Assembly (NCBI GenBank): GCA_022813625.1
Contig: JAKLMB010000028.1
Coordinates: 493,033 to 557,032, forward strand
Length of the DNA stretch: 64,000 bases
Reading direction: 5' to 3'
From: Aaosphaeria pasadenensis
Lineage: Eukaryota; Ascomycota; Dothideomycetes; Pleosporales
The stretch's first letter is position 1; the number at the start of each line of letters is the position of its first letter. Made by a program: the position numbers and the translations under genes. The notes below the pieces were generated by a model. It was not told the origin of the DNA. It saw only the letters and a list, made by a program, of their open reading frames with translations, and made no database searches. Shown in pieces: positions 38,814-49,771 of the stretch.

Positions 38814-40304
38814 GAGATTGGAGAGGGTAAAGTTGTTCGATGGGGGAATGTGCATATAGAATGTTGCGATGTTTTGTTTACTTTCTGGCATAGGCATGAT
38901 ACCCTCCATATTTGCGCTCTCTAAGCGAGTAAGTTGCAGGTGTGGATATCGGCGGGAGAGTGCATATGGTTTGTTTGGTTTTTTGCTTGGTCTTACTTTT
39001 CCTTTCTTTTTCCTTTGAGTGCGAATCTGGCTCGAAACAGACAAGTTTGTCCATCTCAGTCAGAAACTGCATGATGGTTCGCATGACACGATGATGATGA
39101 TGTAAACCCTCGACGGTTTGCGAGCGGGCAGCTTTATGCCTTTTACGGCTTTTATGGCATGGCAACGACATGACAGAATGCACTGGAATGAGGAAATGTA
39201 TCTTTGATTGCGTCTGGAAAATAATTAAAGGAACGAGTCAGCAATAGAATATTATAACAATGGTTTTTGTAATCCTGACACTGGCAGACAGATACAGGTC
39301 GGTGAATGCATTTCACGTTACTGCATTGACTTGCCTCAGTGATGACGATGGTTGTAGGTAAAAGAAGCGTACATATGATATTATGGGTACTATCTGCCTA
39401 CCAGTAGGTCTAGTTAATCAACTACATACCCAAGTATAGGTACCTAGGTAGTCACCTACCGAAGGTAATTAGTACGAGTAGTACTCCGTAGTAACTAATA
39501 GTAATTCTGCCTCCGGATACAGACGGGTTCTTTCTGGACGTTTTCCACAGTCTACGTAGTCGTCACTTCAGTTACTATATCCGCGCTAGCCTAAATACGG
39601 GACCATTGGCAGCGCAGTTCTGACGAGGTACCTAGGCACCTGGGTTCAAGCTTCAAGGTACATGCTGTGTACTGGGTAGGTACTCCGACCGTACTCGGTG
39701 GTACCTACCGGGAGTGCCATCACGGAGTACTAGGTACACAATTACCTTAACTCACTAGGTACCTCTAGGTATGGAGTAAGTACATAACTAGGTACCTAGG
39801 TACCTTTTGTTGCAACATGCACGTATGTCGATGGAGAATCATTTGCAGCATCTTTCCCTTCCCCTTCCCTTTCCAACCGCTGATCCGGTTCAATGTTCAC
39901 TTTGTTTTGAGAGATAAAAAAATGAGATGAAGTTAAAATAAAGGGATTTGCTACCCATCCACGCATCCAACAAATGCTGTGTACGTGTTGTGTACTACGA
40001 AGTGCGCATCTGCTGGTACCGCCCTGTGCCGAGGTAATAAGGGAAAACGCTCGGTCTCGGTCCCGCGGGCTCGCCCAGTCCCTCTCTCTCATCATCAACT
40101 TGCCAGCTTGGTAGAGAGCGAGAGCCTCCGACATCGAAACAACCCACCCCCCGTACCTAGGTAGTCTGTCGGACTAAATTACTATTTCTCTACTCTATAT
40201 ATCCTCCTCCTTCTTTCCCTCTTTCCCAGTCGCTCCTCTCTTGCCCCTTTTTCTTCCTCGAAATTCCCTTTTCTCCTCTCCGTCACGCTCATATATCACG
40301 GCAA
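38814..40304. other. Intergenic region with dense GGTACCTAGGTA islands
   Basis: 3' end of the coiled-coil gene and promoter of the carnitine acetyltransferase gene. TACCTAGGTA words are dense at 39440-39810 and at 40156, with TACTCCGTA at 39482. No coding frame is convincing. Confidence 0.6.
40029..40034 (-). promoter_or_regulatory. Candidate FarA/FarB-type site (CCTCGG)
   Basis: CCGAGG on the + strand, the reverse complement of CCTCGG, which is bound by FarA/FarB regulators of fatty-acid and acetate genes in Aspergillus. It lies about 275 bp upstream of the carnitine acetyltransferase start. A second copy, CCTCGG, is at 40397-40402 in the first intron. A hexamer is short enough to occur by chance. 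Confidence 0.3.
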
Positions 40305-42506
40305 ATGTTCAGTGCACTGGCACGAGCGCGAGCCCCCGCCTCTATCCTCCGCACGAGACTACTCCCAACCCAGTCCTCCAAGGTAATTTTCTCCAACCTC
40401 GGCCTCCAGCAAAAATATCTCAAGAATGGGTCATAGACATGACCTCATCCATAATCGGACTTGTATTGACCAAAATCCTCCCATAGATCCTCCCGATGGC
40501 GCCCGTTCAACAAGCCCGGAAGCAGAGCTCGCTGCCAGCAGGTTCGTCACTACCATTTTCACATGTCTAACCCATCTACTTGCTTGACAGGGCCAATTGG
40601 CCAAACCATCACAGTGGTAATCATCCTGCCATACTAATTTGTTTGTGCGAACAGGATACAAAGAGGATCACGCAAAGGGCGCAATGTTACGGTTCGAAGA
40701 CTCGTTGCCTCGGCTCCCAGTGCCAACCCTCGAGGAGACTGCCAAGCGCTACCTCAAGTCCGTTCACCCGCTGCTCTCCCAGTCCGAATTCGAGAGTACT
40801 ACAAAGGCCGTGAAAGAGTTCGTTGCACCGGGGGGACCAGGCGAGACCCTCCAGAAGCGCCTCGTCGCACGGAGAGAACAGCCAGAGGTCCGCAACTGGA
40901 TTGCAGAGTGGTGGAATGACGCTGCGTATATGGCCTACCGCGACCCCGTGGTTCCCTATGTCAGCTACTTCTACTCCCATCGCGACGATCGGAAGAGGAG
41001 GAATCCCGCTAAGCGTGCCGCTGCCATCACAACCGCTGTCCTCGAGTTCAAAAAGGCAGTCGATCAGGGAACGCTTGAGCCAGAGTACATGAAGAAGCTC
41101 CCCATGGCCATGAGCTCGTACGAGTACATGTTCAATTGCAGCCGCGTTCCAAAGAAGCCTGCAGACACAGCCGTCAAGTTTCCCCACAAGGAAAACGCGC
41201 ACATCATCGTGATAAGGAAGAATCAATTCTGGAAAGTGCCACATGAGGTCGGGGGTAAGCAGCTCAATACTAGCGAACTTGAATTACAATTCAACCGCAT
41301 CTACGAGAAGGCCGAAAAGAGCACAGGTGTTGGGTTGTTGACATCCCAGAACCGTGACGTGTGGGCCGAAGTCTATCCCCGGCTGAAGGCTGCCTCTGAG
41401 GTCAATGCTGCGTCAGTTGATGCGATCGAATCCGCATCCTTCGTCGTATGTCTCGACGATGCATCGCCCGTTACTCTCGAAGAGCGTGCTCACCAGTATT
41501 GGCATGGTGATGGATCAAATCGCTGGTTCGACAAGCCTCTGCAATTCATCATCAATGACAATGGAACCTCGGGCTTCATGGGCGAGCACTCCATGATGGA
41601 CGGTACGCCTACTCATCGCCTCAACGATGAGGCCAGCAAGATGATCTTCACCAATGCGCTCCCCTTTGACGATCCTAACGTCCGCTCCGACCTACCCAAC
41701 CCAACTCCATTGCGCTTCAACATCACACCAGAACTGCACAAGGACATTGGTGATGCGCAAGCTCATTTCAGTCGCCAAATCGGTGCCCATGAACTTCGGG
41801 TCCAAGCTTACCAGGGTTATGGCAAGGGTTTGATCAAGAAGTTCAAGTGCTCGCCGGATGCGTACGTTCAGATGATCATACAATTGGCATACCACAAGTT
41901 CTATGGCAAGAACCGCCCAACATACGAATCCGCCGCCACTCGTCGCTTCCAGCAGGGCCGCACAGAGACGTGCCGAACCGTCTCCGACGAGTCTGTAGCC
42001 TTCTGCAATGCCATGGCTGACCATGACACCCCCCCCGAGAAGGCTCAAGAACTTCTTCGTAGCGCGCTAAATGCGCACGTTAAATATATTTCTGACGCAT
42101 CCGATGGTCGTGGCGTAGACCGACATCTTTTCGGTCTCAAGAAATGCCTAAAGGAGGGTGAACCGGTGCCTGCACTATACCAGGACCCTGCATACAGCTA
42201 CAGCTCGACCTGGTTCATCAGTAGCTCGCAACTGAGCTCCGAGTACTTCAATGGCTATGGATGGAGCCAGGTGGTCGACGATGGCTGGGGAATCGCGTAC
42301 ATGATCAATGAGAACAGCATCCAGTTCAATGTATGCTCCAAAGGATTGGGTTCGGTAAGTACATGCAACATATTTTGGATCAAGCATGGCGAATTGAAAC
42401 TGACCGCCCGAAATAGGAAAAGATGAGCTTTTATCTCAACGAGGCTGCAGGAGATATGAGAGACCTGATGCTCCCCACCCTCGAAGCACCGAAAGCCAAG
42501 ATATAG
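40305..42506 (+). CDS. CAT2: Carnitine O-acetyltransferase, mitochondrial/peroxisomal type
   Basis: Four exons, 40305-40382, 40487-40541, 40655-42354 and 42417-42506, give 640 residues. It transfers acetyl groups between CoA and carnitine for movement between peroxisomes and mitochondria, needed on acetate and fatty acids. Exon 1 encodes a mitochondrial-type presequence (MFSALARARAPASILRTRLL). A second in-frame ATG in exon 2 (MAPVQQARKQSS) could start a form without it. The choline/carnitine acyltransferase domain includes LPRLPVPTLEETAKRYL, the catalytic-His motif GEHSMMDGTP (His near residue 355) and SSTWFISSSQLSSEYF. The C-terminus is AKI, compatible with a type-1 peroxisomal signal. By recall it corresponds to yeast Cat2 and Aspergillus AcuJ. 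Confidence 0.96.
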
Positions 42507-43201
42507 GTTGTGTCGGTTCGTAAGAAGGTAAAGCCACGGTCCTCGAACGTTTTGTATATATAAGTATCCTGCACGAAGCGAACCCGCATCGCACACGTGC
42601 CAACATGTTTGGATTGTTACATTTCACAGTGTCACAAGATAGCATCGTACGTTCTGTTTTCAGCAGAATGTAAGTAGATCGAAATAGAATCTATCTGTCG
42701 CCTCTGACTCCTCTACGCAAATCTCGCCTTGAAGCTCACTAAATATGGAGTGGATTCTGTTGATTCGATCCTCTGCCCTCACGGCCGTCCGTCCTACTTC
42801 TACACACATGAGCAACCTGTCTCCGTTCGCCCGGCAGTCACCTGACAAGGCATAGTGCAAGTTTGAAGTGTGCATATCAGCCCCAATTGGGAGATGTACC
42901 TAATGAAGTTTCTACATTTACGTCAATCATCACATTCCTAGATCATACACCTCAGGGAAGGTATGACAATAGAGAGTTCATTTTCTTATCGGCTCCAAAA
43001 AAAAGATCTACACATGTAATGGTGAACTCCTTCAAGATTGCCGAACGTCTTCATTCGATAAATTCATTGCCAGTCCGATCCAGTCCTGGTGGTGACTCAA
43101 AATACAATCGCTTGATGCACATGAATGACCGTCCACAACACCGTTCACCGTCCTTCCCCTTTCATGGTCGTATGCAGCTCATTGCTTGGGTAGTGTGTGA
43201 C
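42507..43201. other. Convergent 3' spacer CAT2/MDH
   Basis: 695 bp tail-to-tail gap between the acetyltransferase and malate dehydrogenase genes. No gene or structured RNA is apparent. Confidence 0.5.
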
Positions 43202-44549
43202 TTAGTTGCCAGGGTTCTCCTTGACGAATTGGACACCCTTGGTGATGTTCTTCTTCAAGTCGCTGATGCAGACGTCGAGGAGCTTCTGCTCGTACTCGGT
43301 GATCTTACCAACGGGGTGGATCTTCTCAACACCGTTGGGGCCTAGCTCAACGTTCGAGGAGAAGTACTCGCAACCTTGGTCCTTGTAGAGGGGCGAGTCA
43401 ATGAAGGTGGGCTCGATGACGTTCTTCTGGCCCTGAGCAGCCTTGAGCAGAGACTCGGCAAAGCGAGCTCCGGCCATGGCCATGGAGAGCGTGGCAGAAC
43501 CAGCACCATCCTTGGCCTGGACGACCTCATCACCACCGAACTGCACACGGTGGACGTATTGGTCGAGCTGCTCGCCCTCGAGATTGTATCCAGACTGGGA
43601 CAAGAGAGGGACGATGGTCGCGCCGGAGTGGCCACCGACAACAGTGATGTTCTCGTTGGCGGGGTCGGTGTTCTTGATTTGAGAGATGAATCGAGAAGCG
43701 CGGACAACGTCTAGAGTAGTGACACCAAAGATGCGCTTGGGGTTATAAACGCCCTTGGACTTGAAGATCTCGGCAGTGATGGGAACGGTAGAGTTGACCT
43801 GCGACGGTTAATTTCAATAGCTCTATCATTCCCAATACTATGGTGGCGCAGAACATACAGGGTTGGAGATGATCAAGATGTTGGCCTCGGGGGCGTGGTC
43901 TGCAGCGGCCTTGGCCAAGTCTCGAACGATGGAGGCATTGGTGTTAAAGAGATCTGGTGTATGGTCAGATTGATCATCTCTCGTTGTGCGCGGTCAATTG
44001 TACCATCACGAGTCATGCCGGGCTTGCGGGGAACACCGGCGGGGATGAGGACGATCTCAGAGCCCTTGAGAGCCTCGGCCAAGCCAGAGGGAGTTGCGTC
44101 GTAGCCGCGAACCTAGAAGCATGTCAATCCTTACGTTGGGAAGAAACAGGAGAATTGAGCTTCCTACCTCGCTCTTGGTGTTGATGTGGCCAATATCGGC
44201 GGCAACACCTATTCATCATATGAGCCTTCTTATGCAATAACGTGTTTGGCACAGCGAATGCTCACCGGGAGCTAGGCGGATATCATAGAGGGCGAGCTGG
44301 CTGACTCTGGGGTTAAGCTTAAGCAGGAGCGACAATGGCTGTCCAATGCCACCGGCAGCACCCAAAACGGTGACCTTGGATGCCTACAAAGAGATTGTCA
44401 ATCACCAGCAATGGATAGAGGGTGTGGAAGATGGGATCAATATACTGGCACCACCCAGACGGTGAGTTCAGCAGAATACATACCTGGCGGGCAGATGCAG
44501 AAAAGGTGCGGCGCTGGACCTGAGCAAAAGCTTGTCGAGCAGCGAACAT
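43202..44549 (-). CDS. MDH1: Malate dehydrogenase, mitochondrial
   Basis: Six exons on the minus strand, 44549-44484, 44383-44266, 44208-44168, 44112-44004, 43953-43859 and 43798-43202, give 341 residues. It is the NAD-dependent TCA-cycle enzyme. Exon 1 encodes a mitochondrial targeting peptide (MFAARQAFAQVQRRTFSASA). The mature part begins KVTVLGAAGGIGQPLSLLLK (NAD-binding GxxGxxG). It contains IPAGVPRKPGMTRDD (mobile loop, substrate Arg), ISNPVNSTVPI and VVGGHSGATIVPLLSQ with the catalytic His. It ends VQFVKENPGN, with no peroxisomal signal, so it is the mitochondrial isoform. Confidence 0.98.
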
Positions 44550-46329
44550 TGTGGCGGAAGAATTGGAATGAGCTGGAATGGAGAATGGAGAATGAGGTGG
44601 CCGGAGAGACGAAGAGGTGGTGGTATGGAAATTAGTAGAGTCGAGTAGGTAAAGTAGGTGAGTGAATTATGATCCGACTGACGAGAGTTAGTTTTCCGAG
44701 GAGCTAGCTTGGCCGGCCTCGGAGAGCTAAACTGGATATGGAAATACTAGAACACTTCAAGGCATTGACACTGATTATTCGCTAATCAGATGATCTGATA
44801 ATACTTTGTCCTCTTTTTTTCCCTCCCTCTCTTCCGACTATGGCTACCTAATGCTACTCACAACTCTCTATGCATGCAATCGACTCAGCATCATCATACT
44901 ACTTGTGCTCTTTGATTCGGCATTCCTTTACTTAATCACAATCCCAGAGAAAGGCATCATGACCTCACATGCCATCTTCTCCCTACTGACCTGGCCATGA
45001 TCCGGCCAGTCCCATGATGGCATTCATTACAATGCCATACTCATATAATAGTTACTCGACACATCACGACTATGTAGCCAATGCACCGCAGGTTATTTGT
45101 CAAGAACTCACGAAAAGCAGAATGTCAGTAGAGTATCACTGTGTTCACCTGCGCTTCTACTCCCCTCTTCGTACTCTAAATCTTCATGATTGTGTAGGCG
45201 AAATGGCAAGAGCATCGCGAAACGAAAGATAGGGAGGCTTTCAATAATAGTGAAAAGAAGCAAAAATGCATGGATTCAAGATTGAGATATAGAAGAAGCG
45301 AGTACTGACTGACTTCACACGTATGTACCCGTATTGCCCAACCCGTGATTCAACGAATCATGAAAGCATTCTTTTTAAACCCCGATCACCCCGGTCCATC
45401 GTCTGCACCGACCCGGCCCTATCTCATTACCTCTTCCTGTTCCTACTACGTGTATGATCGACACCTTTTTGTACGAGTACAAGACTGGCATTTATTGAGG
45501 GACTTCATTCGTAAATTGGCGCAACTCAGCACAGCACAGCACAGCACAGCATGCCAACATTTGTCTACAGTCGTGTCTACTAGAGGATTTGGGAACGTTG
45601 CCAATTGCTATACCAAAACAAGGATAACCATTGGTCCTTACTACATCTGAGACGGGCGTGTTCGTTTCAGCGTCCAGGGGTTGCAGGAAAGGACCGTATC
45701 ACCATCCCACAGCAAGCCACAAGTTCCACACCATTAGCACACTAGCAATGAGGAACTTGCGTTTCTGTTGTTTCGTTTATAAGACAGGGCATAAACATTT
45801 CCGGCAAACAAGCTGCGGACTCCGTACCGTGCATTACGCATCGCCCGACAGCCTCCTTCGCTTTCTACCATAAGATGGACGAGGGGACGAGGAGTTGCAA
45901 GCGTATAGGCACCGGTGCATCAAATACGATATAATGATGATTTAACGAGTGTACAATATTTAGACAAAGGAATGTTGATCGCTTTGTGATTGCAGGCCTA
46001 TCGCTAGATATAGGCAGGCATTGCGCCAGCCCGTGCTTCTCAATTACGCCTCTGACAAGGCCGTAAAATGAACTGGAGATCCTACAACCCCGGAACACGA
46101 ACCGGGACATTAACCCTGGCTGACTGTACGGTGACCCACGTCATGTTCTTTGCTCCTTATATCCAAGGGGTTTCCGCTGCTCCTCTTTATTCTACTCAAA
46201 GTCATCACTTGATATACCACTTGCAGGCTCCTTTAGTCCCCTATCAAAAGTACACTCGCTTCATTGCCAACCTTGCGCTAATCGACGTCCATTCGGTTTT
46301 CTTTCCTACACTACCTATACTCGCACACG
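44550..46329. other. Divergent intergenic region
   Basis: 1.8 kb between malate dehydrogenase and the orphan gene at 46330. It contains an ACAGC pentanucleotide tract and otherwise only short open frames without recognisable content. Confidence 0.5.
45527..45550. repeat. (ACAGC)n microsatellite
   Basis: Nearly five perfect tandem copies of the pentamer ACAGC in a non-coding region. Confidence 0.9.
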
Positions 46330-46737
46330 ATGTCAGCACTTCATCTTCCATCCAATAGTCCAGGATTAAGCCTTCCAGCATCACCGCGACAAATGCGACA
46401 AATGCGACAAACGTTGCCTAGCCTAAAGACGGACTTGGTGGACAATGAGACAGCTTCGTCCCCCGCTCAAGAAAAGGGTTATGCAGCGACATCACATAGC
46501 AACAGACCGCGAAGACAGGATTCTCTCATCTTTATGAACGCTACTATCCCACTCAGCCCAACTTCACCTCTCTCTGAAAACAACCATGGACCATATGACG
46601 GACTTGTGCCTCGAAAACGAAGCGGCCTAGCGAGGCTGTTCTGCTGCTTTGGCCGCGAAGAGAGCGCTAGGCGACGAGCCATGAGATCCATGGATTTCGA
46701 AAAGGTCGGAGAGCGACAACACTGGACGGAATATTAA
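46330..46737 (+). CDS. Small orphan protein with conserved-looking Cys-Cys/basic C-terminus
   Basis: Single-exon frame of 135 residues, not assigned to a known family. The N-terminal half is Ser/Pro-rich with a short MRQMRQTLPSLKTDL segment. The middle has SLIFMNATIPLSPTSPLSE, which looks like a phosphorylated or peptide-binding linear motif. The C-terminal 40 residues (GLARLFCCFGREESARRRAM, then ending ERQHWTEY) have amphipathic, cysteine-containing character; palmitoylation at the CC pair is possible but unproven. The start follows a pyrimidine-rich leader, codon use looks coding, and the frame ends cleanly at TAA. It is probably a real lineage-conserved gene. Confidence 0.7.
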   Translation: MSALHLPSNSPGLSLPASPRQMRQMRQTLPSLKTDLVDNETASSPAQEKGYAATSHSNRPRRQDSLIFMNATIPLSPTSPLSENNHGPYDGLVPRKRSGLARLFCCFGREESARRRAMRSMDFEKVGERQHWTEY

Positions 46738-47709
46738 ACGACATCGAACCAGATCTACAACGACATGTTGTGAGCATTCAGTCACATGGCTTCCCGTTTT
46801 TCTCTTTCGCTACATATTTCCTTCCACACCTGGATCACATTTCCCTCTTCTTATATCCCTTTCCCTTTGTTCTTCTTTCAAGATTCATATACCTTTTTAG
46901 ATTTTTCCCAGGCTTTAAAACGCCTTATTTCTATCGGTTTCTCTGTACTCTCATTTGCATAGCGTCGGCGTTCGAATATACGCCCACAAGGAAGGGGGGT
47001 GTTTTGTCGTAGTGGGTTTATATTACATGTTCAGCTAGTAGAAGGGCGTCACGTACGCTCAATCACAGCCCTACCTTCTTGCAAGTTGGAATATACAATT
47101 TCACAACTACAATATGTACAATGTATATGACGAGCGCAGCGATAGGGTGAATATCTCATGTGCTCAGTTTACCCTCTCTAGTATACTTGTTCATCAGGAG
47201 CTATTTATTATTACTTTGCTCAATGTTCATATATATCTGCTTTTCTTGGTCCCAGGCTACATTTTGTTTCCTAATATTAGGATCCGGTATCAATGCATTG
47301 AAAATGAGTAGTCAGTGCAAGGGGAAACAATTGGAATTATTACATACATGTATTCCCTACATTCCTCAGGGTGACAATTAGCATAATGCAAGATTAATTC
47401 ACCATGCTTGGCATAAATATCCCGCATGCAATCTACAAGTAAGTCATAGTAGGTTGTCTTTGCTTTAGGTGATCAACAACTAGTAAGCCAAATATTCTCT
47501 GAGGTTTAGCTTTCCAATATGCCAGGAAATTGCCTATCACAATACATTCATTGGCATTGAATCAAATTCCATGCTTCACCTGCTGGCTGCTTGCCATAAT
47601 GTAATCAAAATCTGTGCACTTACGAGGTATGTAAAGTCACCACGTTCTGATCTTTCGTATTGGCATCACGCTACAGGCCTTTACCTACGCCCGCGGGAGT
47701 GAAAGCCCA
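46738..47709. other. Spacer at the edge of the accessory region
   Basis: Almost 1 kb of AT-rich sequence between the orphan gene and the broken VTT gene. The part at 47400-47700 may contain decayed upstream exons of that gene, but no reading frame supports them. Confidence 0.45.
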
Positions 47710-48536
47710 ATGAGTGACATCAACAAACTACTGAAGAAGTTCGTACATTGGATCCACAGTAGACTGCGAATGGGAATATCGTTGAGCACCTTAAAGCTCA
47801 TAGTAATCGCTTACGCCTGCAACCAACCTCTTGGAATGGAAGAAATCAGAAAGATGTTGCGAGTGGTGTGGTTATGGAGTATCTCCGCCCTTCCTCTGAA
47901 CGTGTCCGCGGCACTGCTATTTATTCTTTCATTTCCACCACTATTCGGTAGCGAAATTGTCGAAACATTATGCGGTGTCATCTACGGGCTCTGGATTGAG
48001 TTTAGAATTGTCGCAGCTGGAACATTTATCGGGGAGAACAAGTAAGCTCCTCCTGAAGTAAAGGTACTTCGAATTATTAACATATGGTAGTTGGCAACTG
48101 GGTTTTGTTCAAATATGCGCTAAGAAAGAAATTGGCAAACTGGAGCGAACGAACCTGAATTCTGGGGCGATGGCTCGTGTGGTACGCGATAGAGGTTTCT
48201 GGATTATTCTCATAATTCGCATCTCAGCCATGCCGCTACATTTTAGAGTTGTTGTGTTCTCCACATGCGATGTCAAGTTCTAGCACTTTCTTATCTCTAC
48301 CCTCCTCTCACTACTAAAACAAAACTTTCTGGTTTATTTTGGTGTTCTTCTTGTTGAGGAAAATAAGGATACTTCCGCACAAACTATCATCTTGGTGGTT
48401 GTGATCAATGGCGATTTGGATCTGGAAGGAAATGAAGGTTATTAACACAGTTCTTTTACAGGAGCAGGAGCAAAGGCGTAGAATTGGGATAGCTCTAGAT
48501 CATCAGGAGTACAATCAGAGCAATGAATACGACTAG
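47710..48536 (+). pseudogene. Broken VTT-domain (SNARE-associated Golgi/DedA-type) membrane protein gene
   Basis: Remnant of a fungal VTT-domain gene. The open frame 47710-48045 encodes PPLFGSEIVETLCGVIYGLW and IVAAGTFIGE, typical of the family. After a candidate intron (donor GTAAGC near 48040, acceptor TAG near 48109) the similarity goes on as FKYALRKKLA in one frame, then as KLERTNLNSGAMARVVRDRG in another, so one base appears lost in between. An in-frame TAG at 48281-48283 falls where the family has Trp (DVKF-stop-HF). Further remnants (FLVYFGVLLVEENKD) run on, and near 48400 the frame changes again to WIWKEMKVINTVLLQEQEQR, ending at 48536. No N-terminal exon is visible. A truncated product of about 170 residues could still be made. 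Confidence 0.75.
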
Positions 48537-49771
48537 ATCGATTCGACTACCGGCCCAGGGTATTCAGGCTTACCAGCACCCCGTGCCAGTTCTGCGTGGT
48601 AGACAAGCAATGCCGGGGTATACTGTGTATACCATCGTCATTGTATAACTAAGAGGAACAGTAGTAGCAATATTTCGTAGAATATACTCCGTACATTTTT
48701 TACTCTCCGTATAAGGAGAGAATATGATGCCTGATTCCTAGCTCTTGCATTAGTTATTACTATACTGCAGTAGATACATGAAGTTTCCTACGCTCTATTA
48801 CCTCACTTTCTCCTTTGCAATGTTTCCACATATCGTTGTTGTTGACCCCCCTCCCCCCCCCCCCCCTTGGTGTTGCTAAATATAACTTTAGATTCTACGA
48901 ACGGCTTCTAACGGACGCTAATTGATTATTCATTCCGCGCAGACCCTGTAGCGAGTAAGAAGAGTTATAGGCCTGTAGTAATAGGAAAGGACCTAACATC
49001 GCCAACAAGGTAAAACCCTTCTGCCCATCATATAGCATGTCTAGACGTCATAAGATCGTACACTATGATCTTTTTATTCAGTCATTGACATGTACTGTTG
49101 GGTCGATGACTTGGGTAGGCCGCCGGAATTCTTTTTCGCTACAATACGAGATGCGGGGCCACGCGGGAATAATAGTCTGTTTTAACAATATGTAGTTCAG
49201 TTGCTTTAGGGCTATACTGTACATTGCAATTAACTTCCTTTGAATTGCCTATAGTGTATAATATTGCAATTTCTGAGTGAGCATGTTGCCGTTTCCATGT
49301 TGCGGCATAGCAACAAATTGTTGAAACCACTTATAATCCTTAAGGTGCGTAGCATCATTATGACTATAGGTGTTGATGTTTTAAATGTATTTGTATAATG
49401 GCTAATATTAGGGTTATTTCTATCTCGGAAATAACGTGCACTTGTTATACAGTCTTCCTGATCTAGTCGTAGCATACGGAATCGTCGGAGCAAATTACAC
49501 AGGGAATAGGTGACAGCTCAATTGCATCATACAAACAATCGTAATAGCCGGCCAAGGCCGAATGTACAGAAAGTCCATGTTCATATATGATGCAAGAGAT
49601 AGGAGAAGTCTATATATTGCAGCATCCCCCGAAGTGCAAGACTATACAACAGCAAAGGAACAGCAATCTTATTGATAACTCATCGCAACGCATCCCATCA
49701 ATACTTCAAAACATCCCTTTGACTTGAAACTCTCACCAACTAGTAATATAAATTCAATCCCAGCCTTCAAT
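48537..49771. other. AT-rich spacer with a poly-C tract
   Basis: 1.2 kb without a recognisable gene. It contains a 14-base C homopolymer at 48853-48866, TACTCCGTAC near 48687, and the promoter of the GMC oxidoreductase. A run-in open frame on the minus strand (49139-49493) has no family features. Confidence 0.5.
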
